Source: Rhizobium sp. Root1220
GTDB lineage: Bacteria > Pseudomonadota > Alphaproteobacteria > Rhizobiales > Rhizobiaceae
Length of the DNA: 64,000 nt
Reading direction: 5' to 3'
Assembly (NCBI RefSeq): GCF_001426265.1
Contig: NZ_LMDG01000034.1
Coordinates: 44,648-108,647, forward strand
A program made the translations under genes and the position numbers. Position 1 is the stretch's first letter; each line of letters opens with the position of its first letter. Of this stretch, positions 17,903-26,888 are shown piece after piece. Below the pieces are notes generated by a model. The model was not told the origin of the DNA. It searched no databases and saw nothing but the letters and a program-made list of their open reading frames with translations.

Positions 17903-18613
17903 CTATGTAACCAGTTGGCGGCAGAAATCGACAAGGTCGTTCGCCCAGCCGGTGAAGAGCGCAAGAAGCACCAGCCAGACAACCAGCATGAAGTGCCAGT
18001 AAGTCGCACACAGCTCGGTGCGGAGCCGAAGCTTCCCGGGAGATGACCTGCCGCCAGCCGAAGCGCTGAGCCTAGTGCGGCCGAGGACAGCGAGACCGCC
18101 CAATACATGCAGGCCATGCAAACCGGTCAGGATGTAGAAGAAACTATTGGCGGGATTGTCGGCGAGCACATAGCCGGCGGCGGCCAGCTGGAGCCACGCC
18201 ACGACCTGCCCCGCAAGAAAGAGCACACCTGTCGCGAGCGCAGCATCGAGCGCCAGCCGGCTGGCCTCTTCGCCACCGCGTCGCGCCTCGACGGTTGCCC
18301 ATTGCATCGCCGCGCAGCTCGCAAACAGCATGGCAGTGTTCACCCAGAGCAGCTTCGGCACCGGTGGCGACCACCAGTCGGCCCCGGCCATCCTGATGAG
18401 ATAGGCGCTAATCAGCAGCGAAAACAGCGCGCCGACCACCGCCAGAAATATACCGAGCCCGACTTTCACCGCCGGCAGCGGCGCACCCTGTCGGTCGATC
18501 ACGTCTCCGGCACGTCCCGCCTCCAGCCAGGGCTTCGACATCAGCCGCTGGCCCGCCAGCCATCGGCCGATGATGACGGCAATTGCTGCGAGAAAGATCA
18601 GGATCGCGCTCAT
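17903..18613 (-). CDS. coxO: Cytochrome c oxidase subunit III homologue (CoxO-like)
   Basis: The 236-residue protein has about six transmembrane segments and subunit III signatures: ISAYLIRMAGADWW, TGLHGLHVLGGLAVLG and CATYWHFMLVVWLVLLALF. It is the more divergent of two subunit III genes in the operon and lacks the long soluble N-terminus of its neighbour. Its ATG overlaps the subunit I stop by four bases. Two subunit III-like genes after subunit I is the arrangement described for Bradyrhizobium coxMNOP. The exact role of each copy is not known. Confidence 0.87.
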   Translation of the reverse strand: MSAILIFLAAIAVIIGRWLAGQRLMSKPWLEAGRAGDVIDRQGAPLPAVKVGLGIFLAVVGALFSLLISAYLIRMAGADWWSPPVPKLLWVNTAMLFASCAAMQWATVEARRGGEEASRLALDAALATGVLFLAGQVVAWLQLAAAGYVLADNPANSFFYILTGLHGLHVLGGLAVLGRTRLSASAGGRSSPGKLRLRTELCATYWHFMLVVWLVLLALFTGWANDLVDFCRQLVT

Positions 18614-20385
18614 GATGCGTGAGCCCTCGACACGCCGCCATCCGGCTGGTTCTGCGGCAGGAAGTCCTCGGCGGCGCCGGGCACGCTGTAGTCATAGGCC
18701 CAACGGTAGACGACTGGCAGGTCCTTGCCCCAGTTGCCGTGGGCCGGCGGCGTCTGCGGCGTTTGCCATTCGAGCGTCGTTGCGCGCCACGGATTACCGC
18801 CGGCCAAACGACCTCGGAAAAGGCTCCAGGCTAAATTGTAGACGAACACCAGTTGCGCAGCCCCGACCGCCAGCGCAGCAACGGTGATGAACATATTGAG
18901 GGTGTGGACCGACGGCGGGATGAAGACGGTTTCGCCGAGCTCGTAGTAGCGGCGCGGCACGCCGATCAGACCGATGTAGTGCATCGGGAAGAAAATCGCG
19001 TAGACACCGATGAAGGTCACCCAGAAATGGATCTGGCCAAGCGCCTCATCGAGCATGCGGCCCGTAATTTTCGGATACCAGTGATAGATCGCGCCGAACA
19101 CGACCATGATCGGTGCGACACCCATGACCATGTGGAAATGCGCAACAACGAACATCGTGTCGGAGAGCGGCACATCGACCACCACGTTGCCGAGGAACAG
19201 GCCGGTAAGCCCACCATTGACGAAGGTGACGATGAACGCGAGAGCGAACAGCATCGGCAGCGTCAGATGAATGTCGCCGCGCCAGAGCGTCAGCACCCAG
19301 TTGTAGACCTTGAGCGCCGTCGGGACCGCGATGATCAACGTGGTGGTGGCGAAGAAGAAGCCGAAGTTCGGGTTCATACCGCTGACATACATGTGATGCG
19401 CCCATACGACGAAACTCAGCGCCCCGATAATGACGATTGCCCAGACCATCATGCGGTAGCCGAAGATATTCTTGCGTGCGTGCGTGCTGATCAGGTCGGA
19501 GACGATGCCGAAGGCCGGCAGTGCCACGATGTAGACCTCCGGGTGCCCGAAGAACCAGAACAGGTGCTGGAACAGGATCGGGCTGCCGCCCTGCGACGTC
19601 AGTTGCTCGCCCATCTCGACGATCGAGGGCATGAAGAAGCTTGTGCCGAGCAGCCGGTCGAACAGCATCATCACTGCTGCGACGAAGAGCGCGGGAAAGG
19701 CGAGCAACGCCATGACCGTCGCCGTGAAAATGCCCCAGACGGTCAGCGGCATCCGCATCAGCGTCATGCCGCGCGCGCGCCCCTGCAGCACGGTCACGAC
19801 GTAATTCAACCCTCCCATCGTAAAGCCGATGATGAAGATGATCAGCGACGAGAGCATCAGGATGATGCCCCAGTCGCGGCCGCCTGGGGTGCCGGAAAGC
19901 AACGCCTGCGGCGGATAGAGCGTCCAGCCGGCGCCCGTTGGCCCGCCCGGCGCGAAGAAGCCGGCGACCAGCACCAGAACCGCGAGCAGGTAGAGCCAGT
20001 AGCTCAGCATGTTGGCATAGGGAAACACCATGTCACGGGCGCCGAGCATCAAGGGGATGAGGTAGTTGCCGAAGCCGCCGAGGAAGAGCGCGGTCAGCAG
20101 ATAGATCACCATGATCATCCCGTGCATGGTGATGAACTGGTAGTAGTGGTCGGCATCGATGAAGGTGAAGTATCCGGGAAAGCCGAGCTGCAGCCGCATC
20201 AGCCACGAAAGCACCAGCGCCACGAAACCGATCGCGAAGGCAGTCAGCGAATACTGGATCGCGATGACCTTTGCATCCTGGCTGAACACATAGCGCGTCC
20301 ACCAGCTTCGGGGATGATAGAGTTCCACATCCGCGACTTCCGCGGGAGGAATGCCGTCACCGGCCGTGCTTGGAATATCGACCAT
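18610..20385 (-). CDS. coxN: Cytochrome c oxidase subunit I (CoxN-like, A-type)
   Basis: Subunit I holds haem a and the haem-copper centre where O2 is reduced. The 591-residue protein has the usual twelve helices. Key residues are present: H88 (low-spin haem), D118 and N125 of the D-channel (ARDMVFPYAN), H281-P-E283-V-Y285 (CuB ligand, gating Glu and cross-linked Tyr), H330/H331 (CuB) and K359 of the K-channel (PTALKV). This pattern is that of an A1-type proton pump. A long C-terminal tail (about residues 540-591) is rich in Pro and Asp. It is the second gene of the operon, 51 nt after subunit II. Confidence 0.96.
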   Translation of the reverse strand: MVDIPSTAGDGIPPAEVADVELYHPRSWWTRYVFSQDAKVIAIQYSLTAFAIGFVALVLSWLMRLQLGFPGYFTFIDADHYYQFITMHGMIMVIYLLTALFLGGFGNYLIPLMLGARDMVFPYANMLSYWLYLLAVLVLVAGFFAPGGPTGAGWTLYPPQALLSGTPGGRDWGIILMLSSLIIFIIGFTMGGLNYVVTVLQGRARGMTLMRMPLTVWGIFTATVMALLAFPALFVAAVMMLFDRLLGTSFFMPSIVEMGEQLTSQGGSPILFQHLFWFFGHPEVYIVALPAFGIVSDLISTHARKNIFGYRMMVWAIVIIGALSFVVWAHHMYVSGMNPNFGFFFATTTLIIAVPTALKVYNWVLTLWRGDIHLTLPMLFALAFIVTFVNGGLTGLFLGNVVVDVPLSDTMFVVAHFHMVMGVAPIMVVFGAIYHWYPKITGRMLDEALGQIHFWVTFIGVYAIFFPMHYIGLIGVPRRYYELGETVFIPPSVHTLNMFITVAALAVGAAQLVFVYNLAWSLFRGRLAGGNPWRATTLEWQTPQTPPAHGNWGKDLPVVYRWAYDYSVPGAAEDFLPQNQPDGGVSRAHAS

Positions 20386-20436
20386 CGCATGCCATTCCTT
20401 CCACCACCGGTCGCTCGCCCGCGACCATGACGCCGG

Positions 20437-21246
20437 TTATTTGGCCGGCTCCAAAGCAGCCATCAGTTGCGAGAATGTCTGTTGCTGCTGCAGCCAACCC
20501 TGGTAGGCTTCCGCATCGTCGACGACGACCGAGCCGCGCATTTGAGAATGACCCACACCGCATAGCTCGGCGCAAAGCACCTCGAACGTTCCCGTCCGCG
20601 TCGGCGCAAACCAGAAATAGGTGACCGAGCCCGGAATCATGTCCATTTTCGCCCGGAACTCGGGCACATAGAAATCATGCAGCACGTCCAGCGAACGCAG
20701 ATGAACACGTACCGACTTCGCCAGGAGCAGGTGCAGGTCCCCGCCTGAAATGATGATGTCGTCCAAACCTGCTGGATCGCTGGTAAGGACGCCGAGCGGA
20801 TTGTCGGGTGTCACCGCCCTGTTGTCGGCGCGTCCCAGTCGCCCGTCCGCGCCCGGCAGACGGAAGCTCCATTGCCACTGCTGGCCGACGACTTCCACCT
20901 CGCCGGCATCAGCCGGCACCGTGACAAATTGCTTCCAGACGACGAGACCCGGAGTCAGCATCGCCGCGACACCAAGCGCGGTGCCGCCGGCAAGCCACCA
21001 CTCCAGCCGCTTGTTCTCAGGCTGGTAGGCCGCCCGATTGCCGGGCTTGTGCCGGAAACGAAAGACGCAATAGGCCACGAAACAGACCACCGCGACAAAG
21101 ACGAAGCCAGTGATCCAAAAGGTAATGATGATGGTGTTGTCGATGTAGTTCCAGTTCGATGCAATGGGCGTCCACCACCACGGGCTCAGCAGGTGGAATG
21201 CCACCGACCCCAGCGCGATCAGAACCAGAACCAGCACGACAACCAT
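20437..21246 (-). CDS. coxM: Cytochrome c oxidase subunit II (CoxM-like)
   Basis: Subunit II accepts electrons from cytochrome c through its dinuclear CuA site. The 269-residue product has a hydrophobic N-terminal helix, two transmembrane hairpin helices (about 40-60 and 80-105 of the mature region) and a cupredoxin domain. The CuA ligands are intact: VLHDFYVPEFR supplies the first His and CAELCGVGHSQM supplies both Cys, the Glu carbonyl, His and Met. GQQWQWSFRLPG is the electron-entry tryptophan region. There is no fused cytochrome c domain. GGGAGGAG 4 nt upstream fixes the start at 21246. It heads the oxidase operon. Confidence 0.94.
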   Translation of the reverse strand: MVVVLVLVLIALGSVAFHLLSPWWWTPIASNWNYIDNTIIITFWITGFVFVAVVCFVAYCVFRFRHKPGNRAAYQPENKRLEWWLAGGTALGVAAMLTPGLVVWKQFVTVPADAGEVEVVGQQWQWSFRLPGADGRLGRADNRAVTPDNPLGVLTSDPAGLDDIIISGGDLHLLLAKSVRVHLRSLDVLHDFYVPEFRAKMDMIPGSVTYFWFAPTRTGTFEVLCAELCGVGHSQMRGSVVVDDAEAYQGWLQQQQTFSQLMAALEPAK

Positions 21247-21302
21247 GGGCTCCTCCCGAGCCGCACAGGCGGCCGCAGCCACAATCCGCAACCGTTGCGC
21301 GT

Positions 21303-21314
21303 TTACTTTAGTAA
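21303..21314. promoter_or_regulatory. Short palindrome upstream of the oxidase operon
   Basis: TTACT-TT-AGTAA is an inverted repeat with 5-bp arms in an AT-rich patch 57 nt before coxM. It could be an operator; no known regulator motif fits it. Confidence 0.3.
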
Positions 21315-21361
21315 TATCTCATAAATACACCCTGGCCGCAATTGAGGCTAGCAAAGTGCCA

Positions 21362-21748
21362 CTATTTCGAGAACTGCTTCAGATAGGCGGTGAGATTGGT
21401 GATGTCGGCATCGTCCTTGAGCCCGACGAAGGCCATCTTGGTACCCTTCACTTTCAACTTCGGGTCGTGCAGATAGTCACGCAACGTCGTCTCGTCCCAG
21501 ACGAGGCCATCGGCACCGGCAGTCCGCATCGCCGCCGAGTAGGCAAAATTCGGATGTGTTCCTGCGGTACGCCCGAAAACGCCGTTCAGCGCGGGACCGA
21601 TCTTGTTCTGATCGGTCTCGGCGTTGTGACAGATTGCACATTTCTTGAACACGACCGCCCCGGCTGCCGGATCGCCCTCCTGGGCAAGCGCAGCGGATAG
21701 CGGCGGACAGAGAAGCAGCACAACGAACGCAAGGTCACCGCAACGCAT
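21362..21748 (-). CDS. Class I c-type cytochrome (c2/c550-like)
   Basis: The 128-residue periplasmic cytochrome has a signal peptide (residues 1-22, cleavage after ALAQ), haem motif C37-A-I-C40-H41, and the axial methionine M105 in KGTKMAFVGL. The haem motif near the N-terminus and the C-terminal helix ITNLTAYLKQFSK identify the mitochondrial-type soluble class. GGAGGAGG lies before the ATG at 21748. It is 115 nt upstream of the oxidase operon in the same direction and is a good candidate electron donor for it, by proximity only. Confidence 0.92.
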   Translation of the reverse strand: MRCGDLAFVVLLLCPPLSAALAQEGDPAAGAVVFKKCAICHNAETDQNKIGPALNGVFGRTAGTHPNFAYSAAMRTAGADGLVWDETTLRDYLHDPKLKVKGTKMAFVGLKDDADITNLTAYLKQFSK

Positions 21749-21947
21749 AGCAATCCTCCTCCCAAGGTTGCCAGGCAAGCGGCTATCGAAACTGCCGCCT
21801 GCTGTCCGGTTCGCTCCCACGAGCGAACGACATGCACTCTCAGGGAAAGCTATGCCTCTGTCGTCTGAAGTCAATTCGTCCAAACAGCTGTGCGCCAGAC
21901 GGTCGCATGCGGGCAGTGCTGGCTTGCGTCAGCCGACCGCCGACGCC

Positions 21948-22949
21948 CTAAGCCGCCACGCGCATGAAATTGCCGAGGCCGGCAAAGAGCTCGACCGATT
22001 TAAGCCGCGCCCCGATGTCATGGACAGGCATGGAGATGATTACTTCGTCGGCCTTGGTGTCACGCAGGAATTCGGCGAGCTTTGCTTCCGCCGTTGCCGG
22101 CGAACCGACGACGGCATAGCGCAGCGTATGCTCGACCGTCAGTTTTTCCATCGGCGACCAAAAGCTCTCCATGTCACGGACCGGCCGCGGAAACTGTCCA
22201 CGCACATTGCGGCGAAGATTGACGAACTGCTGCTGCGCCGAGGTGAAGTGATACTGGGCTTCTTCGTCCGTATCGGCGACTGCCCCCATGACGCCGACCA
22301 CCGCGTATGGCTTGTCGAGCACCGCCGACGGCTGAAAACGGTCGCGATAGATATCGAGCGCATCGAACAGCGAATCCGGCGCGAAATGCGAGGCAAAGGC
22401 ATAGGGAAGGCCCAGCATCGCCGCCAGCTGGGCGCTGTAAAGGCTGGAGCCGAGCAGCCAGATCGGCACGTTGGAGTTCATGCCGGGCACGGCGAGAATT
22501 GCCTGGTTTTCCACTGGCGTACCGAGCAGCTGCTGCAACTCGACGACGTCGTTCGGAAAACTCTGTGCACCAGCATCGAGATTGCGCCTGAGCGCCTGGG
22601 CGGTGCGCATGTCGGTGCCGGGCGCACGCCCGAGGCCAAGATCGACACGACCCGGAAACAGCGCGTTCAGCGTGCCGAACTGTTCGGCAATGACCAATGG
22701 CGAATGGTTGGGCAACATGATGCCACCCGAACCAATGCGGATCCGTTTGGTCGCAGCGCCCACATGAGCGATGACAATCGCCGTCGCTGCACTGGCAATG
22801 CCCGGCATCCCGTGGTGTTCGGCGAGCCAGAAGCGCGTATAGCCGAACTCCTCGGCTTTCTGTGCCATACGCGCCGAATCTTCGAGAGCCTGGCGAATCG
22901 TGCCGCCTTCTGGGACAGGGGAAAGATCGAGGATCGAGAAGGGAACCAT
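21948..22949 (-). CDS. LLM-class flavin-dependent oxidoreductase
   Basis: The 333-residue protein belongs to the bacterial luciferase-like monooxygenase superfamily (FMNH2-dependent TIM barrel). It starts MVPFSILDLSPVPEG, then EEFGYTRFWLAEHHGMPGIA, SGGIMLPNHSPLVIAEQFGT and LFPGRVDLGLGRAPGTD, typical of the MsnO8/YhbW-type group. The start at 22949 matches this family N-terminus; an in-frame TTG 57 nt upstream is possible but the ribosome binding site is weak for both. The substrate is unknown. It lies just downstream of the chemoreceptor terminator. Confidence 0.9.
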   Translation of the reverse strand: MVPFSILDLSPVPEGGTIRQALEDSARMAQKAEEFGYTRFWLAEHHGMPGIASAATAIVIAHVGAATKRIRIGSGGIMLPNHSPLVIAEQFGTLNALFPGRVDLGLGRAPGTDMRTAQALRRNLDAGAQSFPNDVVELQQLLGTPVENQAILAVPGMNSNVPIWLLGSSLYSAQLAAMLGLPYAFASHFAPDSLFDALDIYRDRFQPSAVLDKPYAVVGVMGAVADTDEEAQYHFTSAQQQFVNLRRNVRGQFPRPVRDMESFWSPMEKLTVEHTLRYAVVGSPATAEAKLAEFLRDTKADEVIISMPVHDIGARLKSVELFAGLGNFMRVAA

Positions 22950-23019
22950 GGGAGGGCCTGTCGGTGATTGGAATGACACGTCTATGTAGGTATCCGGCTG
23001 GGTCAATCCAAACGGAATG

Positions 23020-23048
23020 CAAACAAAAGGGCCAGTCGCCCGGCCCTT
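23020..23048 (-). terminator. Intrinsic terminator after the chemoreceptor gene
   Basis: AAGGGCC at 23027-23033 pairs with GGCCCTT at 23042-23048; read on the minus strand the stem is followed by TTTTGTTTG. Confidence 0.75.
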
Positions 23049-23074
23049 CGCATTTGTCCGCCGGCAGCCCCGAC

Positions 23075-25390
23075 TTATACCCTGCGCCTTAGCACGTGCA
23101 CTTCTGCACTGTGCTGGTGCTGCCCCTGTGTCAGCGTGAAGTTCGCAAGCTGCCGATCCATTTCCACGGCTTCGGTCGCGAGCCGGTGGATTGCTGCGGT
23201 GGTTTCCTCGACCATCGCGGCATTCTGCTGTGTCATCGTATCGAGTTCAGACACCGCCGCATTGATCTGGCGGAGCGTATCGGCTTCTTCGCGGGTCGAC
23301 TCCATGATCTCGCTGATCTGGCCGTTGATCGCCTCGACGTGGCTGCCGATCCCTGTCAACGCCACGCCTGCCCGCTCGACCAGCGAAACACCGGTTTCCA
23401 CCTCGTGCGTAGATTTCTGCAGAAGACCGGAGATTTCCTTGGCGGCACTCGATGACCGCTGTGCCAGTTCGCGCACTTCCATGGCGACGACAGCGAAACC
23501 CTTGCCGGACTCGCCGGCGCGGGCTGCCTCGACCCCCGCATTCAGCGCCAGCAGATTGGTCTGGAAGGCGATGGAATCGATGACCGTGATGATCGAGTTG
23601 ATCTGCCGCGAGGACGCCTGGATGGCCTCCATAGCGGCTATCGTTTCGCGCATGATCTGGCCGGAGCCGGTCGTCTCGCGCTTGGCGTCGCGGGCGATGC
23701 GATCGGCCTGCTCGGCGCGCTCGATCTGAACGCGGACGGACTGCGTGATTGCATCGATCGCGTTTGCGGTCTCTGTGATCGAAGCAGCCTGCCGCTCGGT
23801 GCGACCCGCCAGTTCGTCGGCGCCGGTGCGCATCTCCTCCGAGCCGGACCGGACCGCCATGGAGTTGCCTCCGATCGCCGTCATGGTGTCACTGAGTGTC
23901 GCCAGCGCGTTATTGAAATTGATGCGCAAGCTTTCCAGCTCGCTCGGAAAGCGCGTCTCGATCTGATAGGCGAGGTCACCGTTTGCCAGGTGCCGCAACC
24001 CTTCGTCGATGGCCTCCACGACCTCTTGCAACGTTCTCGCTTCCGCTTCGCGCTCGGCCGTGTGCTGCTGGCGGTCTCGCTCTGCCCGAGCCCGTGTCTC
24101 GGCACTCGCCGCTTCGAGTTCGCGGCCCTCGACCAGCGACTGCCTGAAGCGCGCAAGGGCTTTCGCCATGGTGCCGATCTCGTCTCCGCGATTCTGGCTG
24201 CCGATGTCGATATCCAGCTTGCCGTCCGCGACATCGCGCGTGACACCTGCAAGCCGCGCGAGCGGCGAGAAGAGCATCTTCGTGATGATGCCCGTTGCAA
24301 TCGCCATGACGACGAGAACCCCGAGCGCGATCATGGTCAGGAGGGTCGCGATTTCGATCGATCCCGCATTGAGTTCGCTGATCAGGACGCTCTCCACCAC
24401 GAGGAAACGCGCACCATGGTACTCAATGCCGCGAACATACGCACGCGCCGCGCCGTCGGCGCGCGAGAAATCATCGACTGTCATCGCGTTATTGGCGAGT
24501 GCATCCTTCATGAACGTGAACGGAGCCGTATCGAGCGTAACCAGCCGGCCACTCTCGTCGACGGCAACAGCCGAGCCATCGTCGGAGACGATTGCCGCCT
24601 GTGCGGTGCTGCCCGACACTATCCCCTTGGCAAGGATACTGGTGATGATGTCGTCTCGTACCTTGAAGAGAATAATACCCTTTGGCGCACCAAGCTTGAC
24701 GATCGGCACGGCGTAGAAAATCGCCGACTTGCCGCTTGCCGCGTCGACACGCAGGCCGGAGAAACCCGTCGGGGCGAAGTCGTCCGTCGCCTTTGTGGTG
24801 TTCTCGATAGCCTTGGCAAAGGCAATACCGGCGCCCGCGGACTTCCACGCGTCGCTCTTGAGGTTCTCGGCGAATTCCGCGTTCTTTTTGTAGGAGTAGA
24901 GAACATTGCCGTCGAGATCGGCGATCAGCAGATCGCTGAAGGCCGTGTTTTCGAGGTCGCGAGCGACCTCACCCTGCGTCGTCTCATGGTTTGAATAGTA
25001 GAAACCGCTCGGCGCCTCCGGCTTCAGCAGCTTCTCTCTCTGGTCCGCCGCGTTGGGGTTGTTGGTGATGAACACCTTCTTCAATTCGGCGCTGGCATTG
25101 CCCGATGTCTTCTCGATCGTCTTCCAGCCGCTCTTCAGGCTGGTGATTGACATCTGCAGCGCCTCGATGCGGGCGATGGAATTTGCCTGGTTTTCCAGCT
25201 GTCTCAACTGGTCCTGCAGCATATCGCCGCGGAAAATAAGAACGCTTTCCTTTGCCTTCAGCGCTTGCTCGCCGGAGATCCGGCTGCTGGCGAAATAGGC
25301 GAGAACATTGATGACGGTAATAGAAAGTGCAGTAAGCAGAATGAATGTGGCAATTACTTTGAAGGACAGGGACTGGAATCTCTGAGCCAT
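23075..25390 (-). CDS. Methyl-accepting chemotaxis protein
   Basis: This 771-residue transmembrane chemoreceptor has TM1 (about 8-35), a periplasmic sensor of about 310 residues with a cache-like part (SDLLIADLDGNVLYSY and SAIFYAVPIVK), TM2 (about 345-370), a HAMP domain starting ITKMLFSPLARLAGVTRDV, a coiled coil with a second HAMP-like unit (DEGLRHLANGDLAYQIETR), and the signalling hairpin tip IAFQTNLLALNAGVEAARAG. The start at 25390 gives a normal short cytoplasmic N-terminus; ten extra codons upstream are possible. It is monocistronic. The ligand is unknown. The C-terminal LRRRV is not a CheR-docking pentapeptide of the NWETF type. Confidence 0.93.
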   Translation of the reverse strand: MAQRFQSLSFKVIATFILLTALSITVINVLAYFASSRISGEQALKAKESVLIFRGDMLQDQLRQLENQANSIARIEALQMSITSLKSGWKTIEKTSGNASAELKKVFITNNPNAADQREKLLKPEAPSGFYYSNHETTQGEVARDLENTAFSDLLIADLDGNVLYSYKKNAEFAENLKSDAWKSAGAGIAFAKAIENTTKATDDFAPTGFSGLRVDAASGKSAIFYAVPIVKLGAPKGIILFKVRDDIITSILAKGIVSGSTAQAAIVSDDGSAVAVDESGRLVTLDTAPFTFMKDALANNAMTVDDFSRADGAARAYVRGIEYHGARFLVVESVLISELNAGSIEIATLLTMIALGVLVVMAIATGIITKMLFSPLARLAGVTRDVADGKLDIDIGSQNRGDEIGTMAKALARFRQSLVEGRELEAASAETRARAERDRQQHTAEREAEARTLQEVVEAIDEGLRHLANGDLAYQIETRFPSELESLRINFNNALATLSDTMTAIGGNSMAVRSGSEEMRTGADELAGRTERQAASITETANAIDAITQSVRVQIERAEQADRIARDAKRETTGSGQIMRETIAAMEAIQASSRQINSIITVIDSIAFQTNLLALNAGVEAARAGESGKGFAVVAMEVRELAQRSSSAAKEISGLLQKSTHEVETGVSLVERAGVALTGIGSHVEAINGQISEIMESTREEADTLRQINAAVSELDTMTQQNAAMVEETTAAIHRLATEAVEMDRQLANFTLTQGQHQHSAEVHVLRRRV

Positions 25391-25576
25391 GAACAACGAA
25401 CCCCTTCCGGAACGGCACATGCCGGCGGGACGCGCGAACGCCCTGTCGGCTGGCCTGAAAACAGAACACGGGGAGCCTTAACTTCAGGAAAAGCGGGCTC
25501 CTCTCACATTTTATGGATCAAAACTCACGCACGGAGTTTAAATTGGCGTAAACGGCCGCCCTGAAAAACAAGACAT

Positions 25577-25591
25577 GTTTTTGTTTTGTTC
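25577..25591 (+). promoter_or_regulatory. Near-consensus alphaproteobacterial LexA box before ruvC
   Basis: GTTT-N7-GTTC at 25577-25591 differs by one base from the alphaproteobacterial SOS box GTTC-N7-GTTC and lies 44 nt before the ruvC start. ruvCAB is a known SOS target in this class. Confidence 0.5.
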
Positions 25592-25634
25592 ACATATCGA
25601 TGGCAGTTATTTCGCGACGGCAATAGAGTGAAGC

Positions 25635-26150
25635 ATGCAAAATACGATTCGCATCATTGGCATCGACCCAGGCCTGCGCCGCACCGGCTGGGGCATCATC
25701 GACACACTGGGCAACTCGCTACGCTTCGTCGCCTCCGGCACAGTGACCTCGGATGGGGACATGGATCTCGCTTCCCGCCTCTGCCAGCTGCATGATGGCC
25801 TCGCGGAAGTGGTGCATGCACACCAGCCGGACGAGGCCGCCGTCGAACAGACTTTCGTCAACAAGGACGCCGTCGCCACCCTGAAGCTTGGCCAGGCGCG
25901 CGGCATCGCCATGCTGGTACCGGCCCGCGCCGGTCTGCAGGTCGCCGAATACGCACCGAATGCGGTGAAGAAAGCCGTAATCGGCGTCGGCCACGGCGAA
26001 AAGCAGCAGATCCATATGATGCTGAAGATCCTGATGCCGAAAGCCGAGTTCAAGGGCAATGACGCTGCCGATGCCCTGGCGATTGCCATCTGCCATGCAC
26101 ACAACCGAGGCAGCAACCGCATGCGGCAGGCAGTGTTGGCCGGCTCGTGA
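25635..26150 (+). CDS. ruvC: Crossover junction endodeoxyribonuclease RuvC
   Basis: RuvC resolves Holliday junctions. The 171-residue protein has the acidic catalytic set in IGIDPGLRRTGWG (Asp), AAVEQTFVNKDAVATL (Glu) and KGNDAADALAIAICHA (two Asp). Length and motif spacing are standard. It is the first gene of ruvC-ruvA-ruvB; ruvA starts 41 nt later. Confidence 0.97.
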   Translation: MQNTIRIIGIDPGLRRTGWGIIDTLGNSLRFVASGTVTSDGDMDLASRLCQLHDGLAEVVHAHQPDEAAVEQTFVNKDAVATLKLGQARGIAMLVPARAGLQVAEYAPNAVKKAVIGVGHGEKQQIHMMLKILMPKAEFKGNDAADALAIAICHAHNRGSNRMRQAVLAGS

Positions 26151-26191
26151 TGCGCCATAACCTTGAAACCCACCCCTGACGGACCCCATTC

Positions 26192-26809
26192 ATGATCGGC
26201 AAGCTCAAAGGCACCATCGACGAAATTGGCGACGACTACGTGCTCGTCGACGTGCACGGCGTCTGCTACGTCGCCTTCTGCTCGGCGCGCACACTGTCGC
26301 GCCTTGGCTCGGTGGGCGAGGCCTGCATTCTCTTTATCGAAACCTATGTCCGGGAAGATCAGCTCAAGCTCTTCGGCTTCATGACGGCGCTTGAGCGCGA
26401 ATGGTTCAACCTGCTGCAGAGCGTCCAGGGCGTCGGCGCCAAGGTGGCGCTCGCCGTGCTGTCGACGCTGACCCCAAGCGAGCTTGCCAATGCCATCGCC
26501 CTCCAGGATCGCACTGCCGTCTCCCGTGCCCAGGGCGTAGGCCCCAAGGTTGCCGTACGCATAGTGACCGAGCTCAAGAACAAGGCCCCTGCCTTCGCCG
26601 GCGAAGCTTCCGGCACCATAGGTCTGAAACAGGAACTCGGCGAAGGGGTCGCCCCCGCGCCGGTAGCCGACGCCGTCTCGGCCCTGACAAATCTTGGTTA
26701 TTCCCGCGACCAGGCCGCCAACGCCGTGGCCGCGGCAATGAAGACTGCAGGTGAAGGCGCAGACAGCGCCAAGCTTATCCGCCTGGGGCTGAAGGAGCTT
26801 GCGCGGTGA
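26192..26809 (+). CDS. ruvA: Holliday junction branch migration protein RuvA
   Basis: RuvA is the tetrameric junction-binding subunit. The 205-residue protein starts MIGKLKGTIDEIGDDYVLVD (OB-fold domain I), has the helix-hairpin-helix segments LQSVQGVGAKVALAVLSTL and RAQGVGPKVAVRIVTELK (domain II), and ends with a domain III (ALTNLGYSRDQAANAVAAA) that contacts RuvB. Confidence 0.97.
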   Translation: MIGKLKGTIDEIGDDYVLVDVHGVCYVAFCSARTLSRLGSVGEACILFIETYVREDQLKLFGFMTALEREWFNLLQSVQGVGAKVALAVLSTLTPSELANAIALQDRTAVSRAQGVGPKVAVRIVTELKNKAPAFAGEASGTIGLKQELGEGVAPAPVADAVSALTNLGYSRDQAANAVAAAMKTAGEGADSAKLIRLGLKELAR

Positions 26810-26888
26810 TGCCAGCAGCATCTCAGGATGTCAAAGGCACCGGCTTGGTGTATTGGTCGGACGTAGTTGAAGATTGGAAATCGCCAGC

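Noticed and set aside
18853..20430. A 525-codon open frame on the plus strand
   Set aside because: It lies antisense to cytochrome oxidase subunit I and reads as charged low-complexity sequence rich in His, Asp and Arg, the usual shadow of a GC-rich gene.
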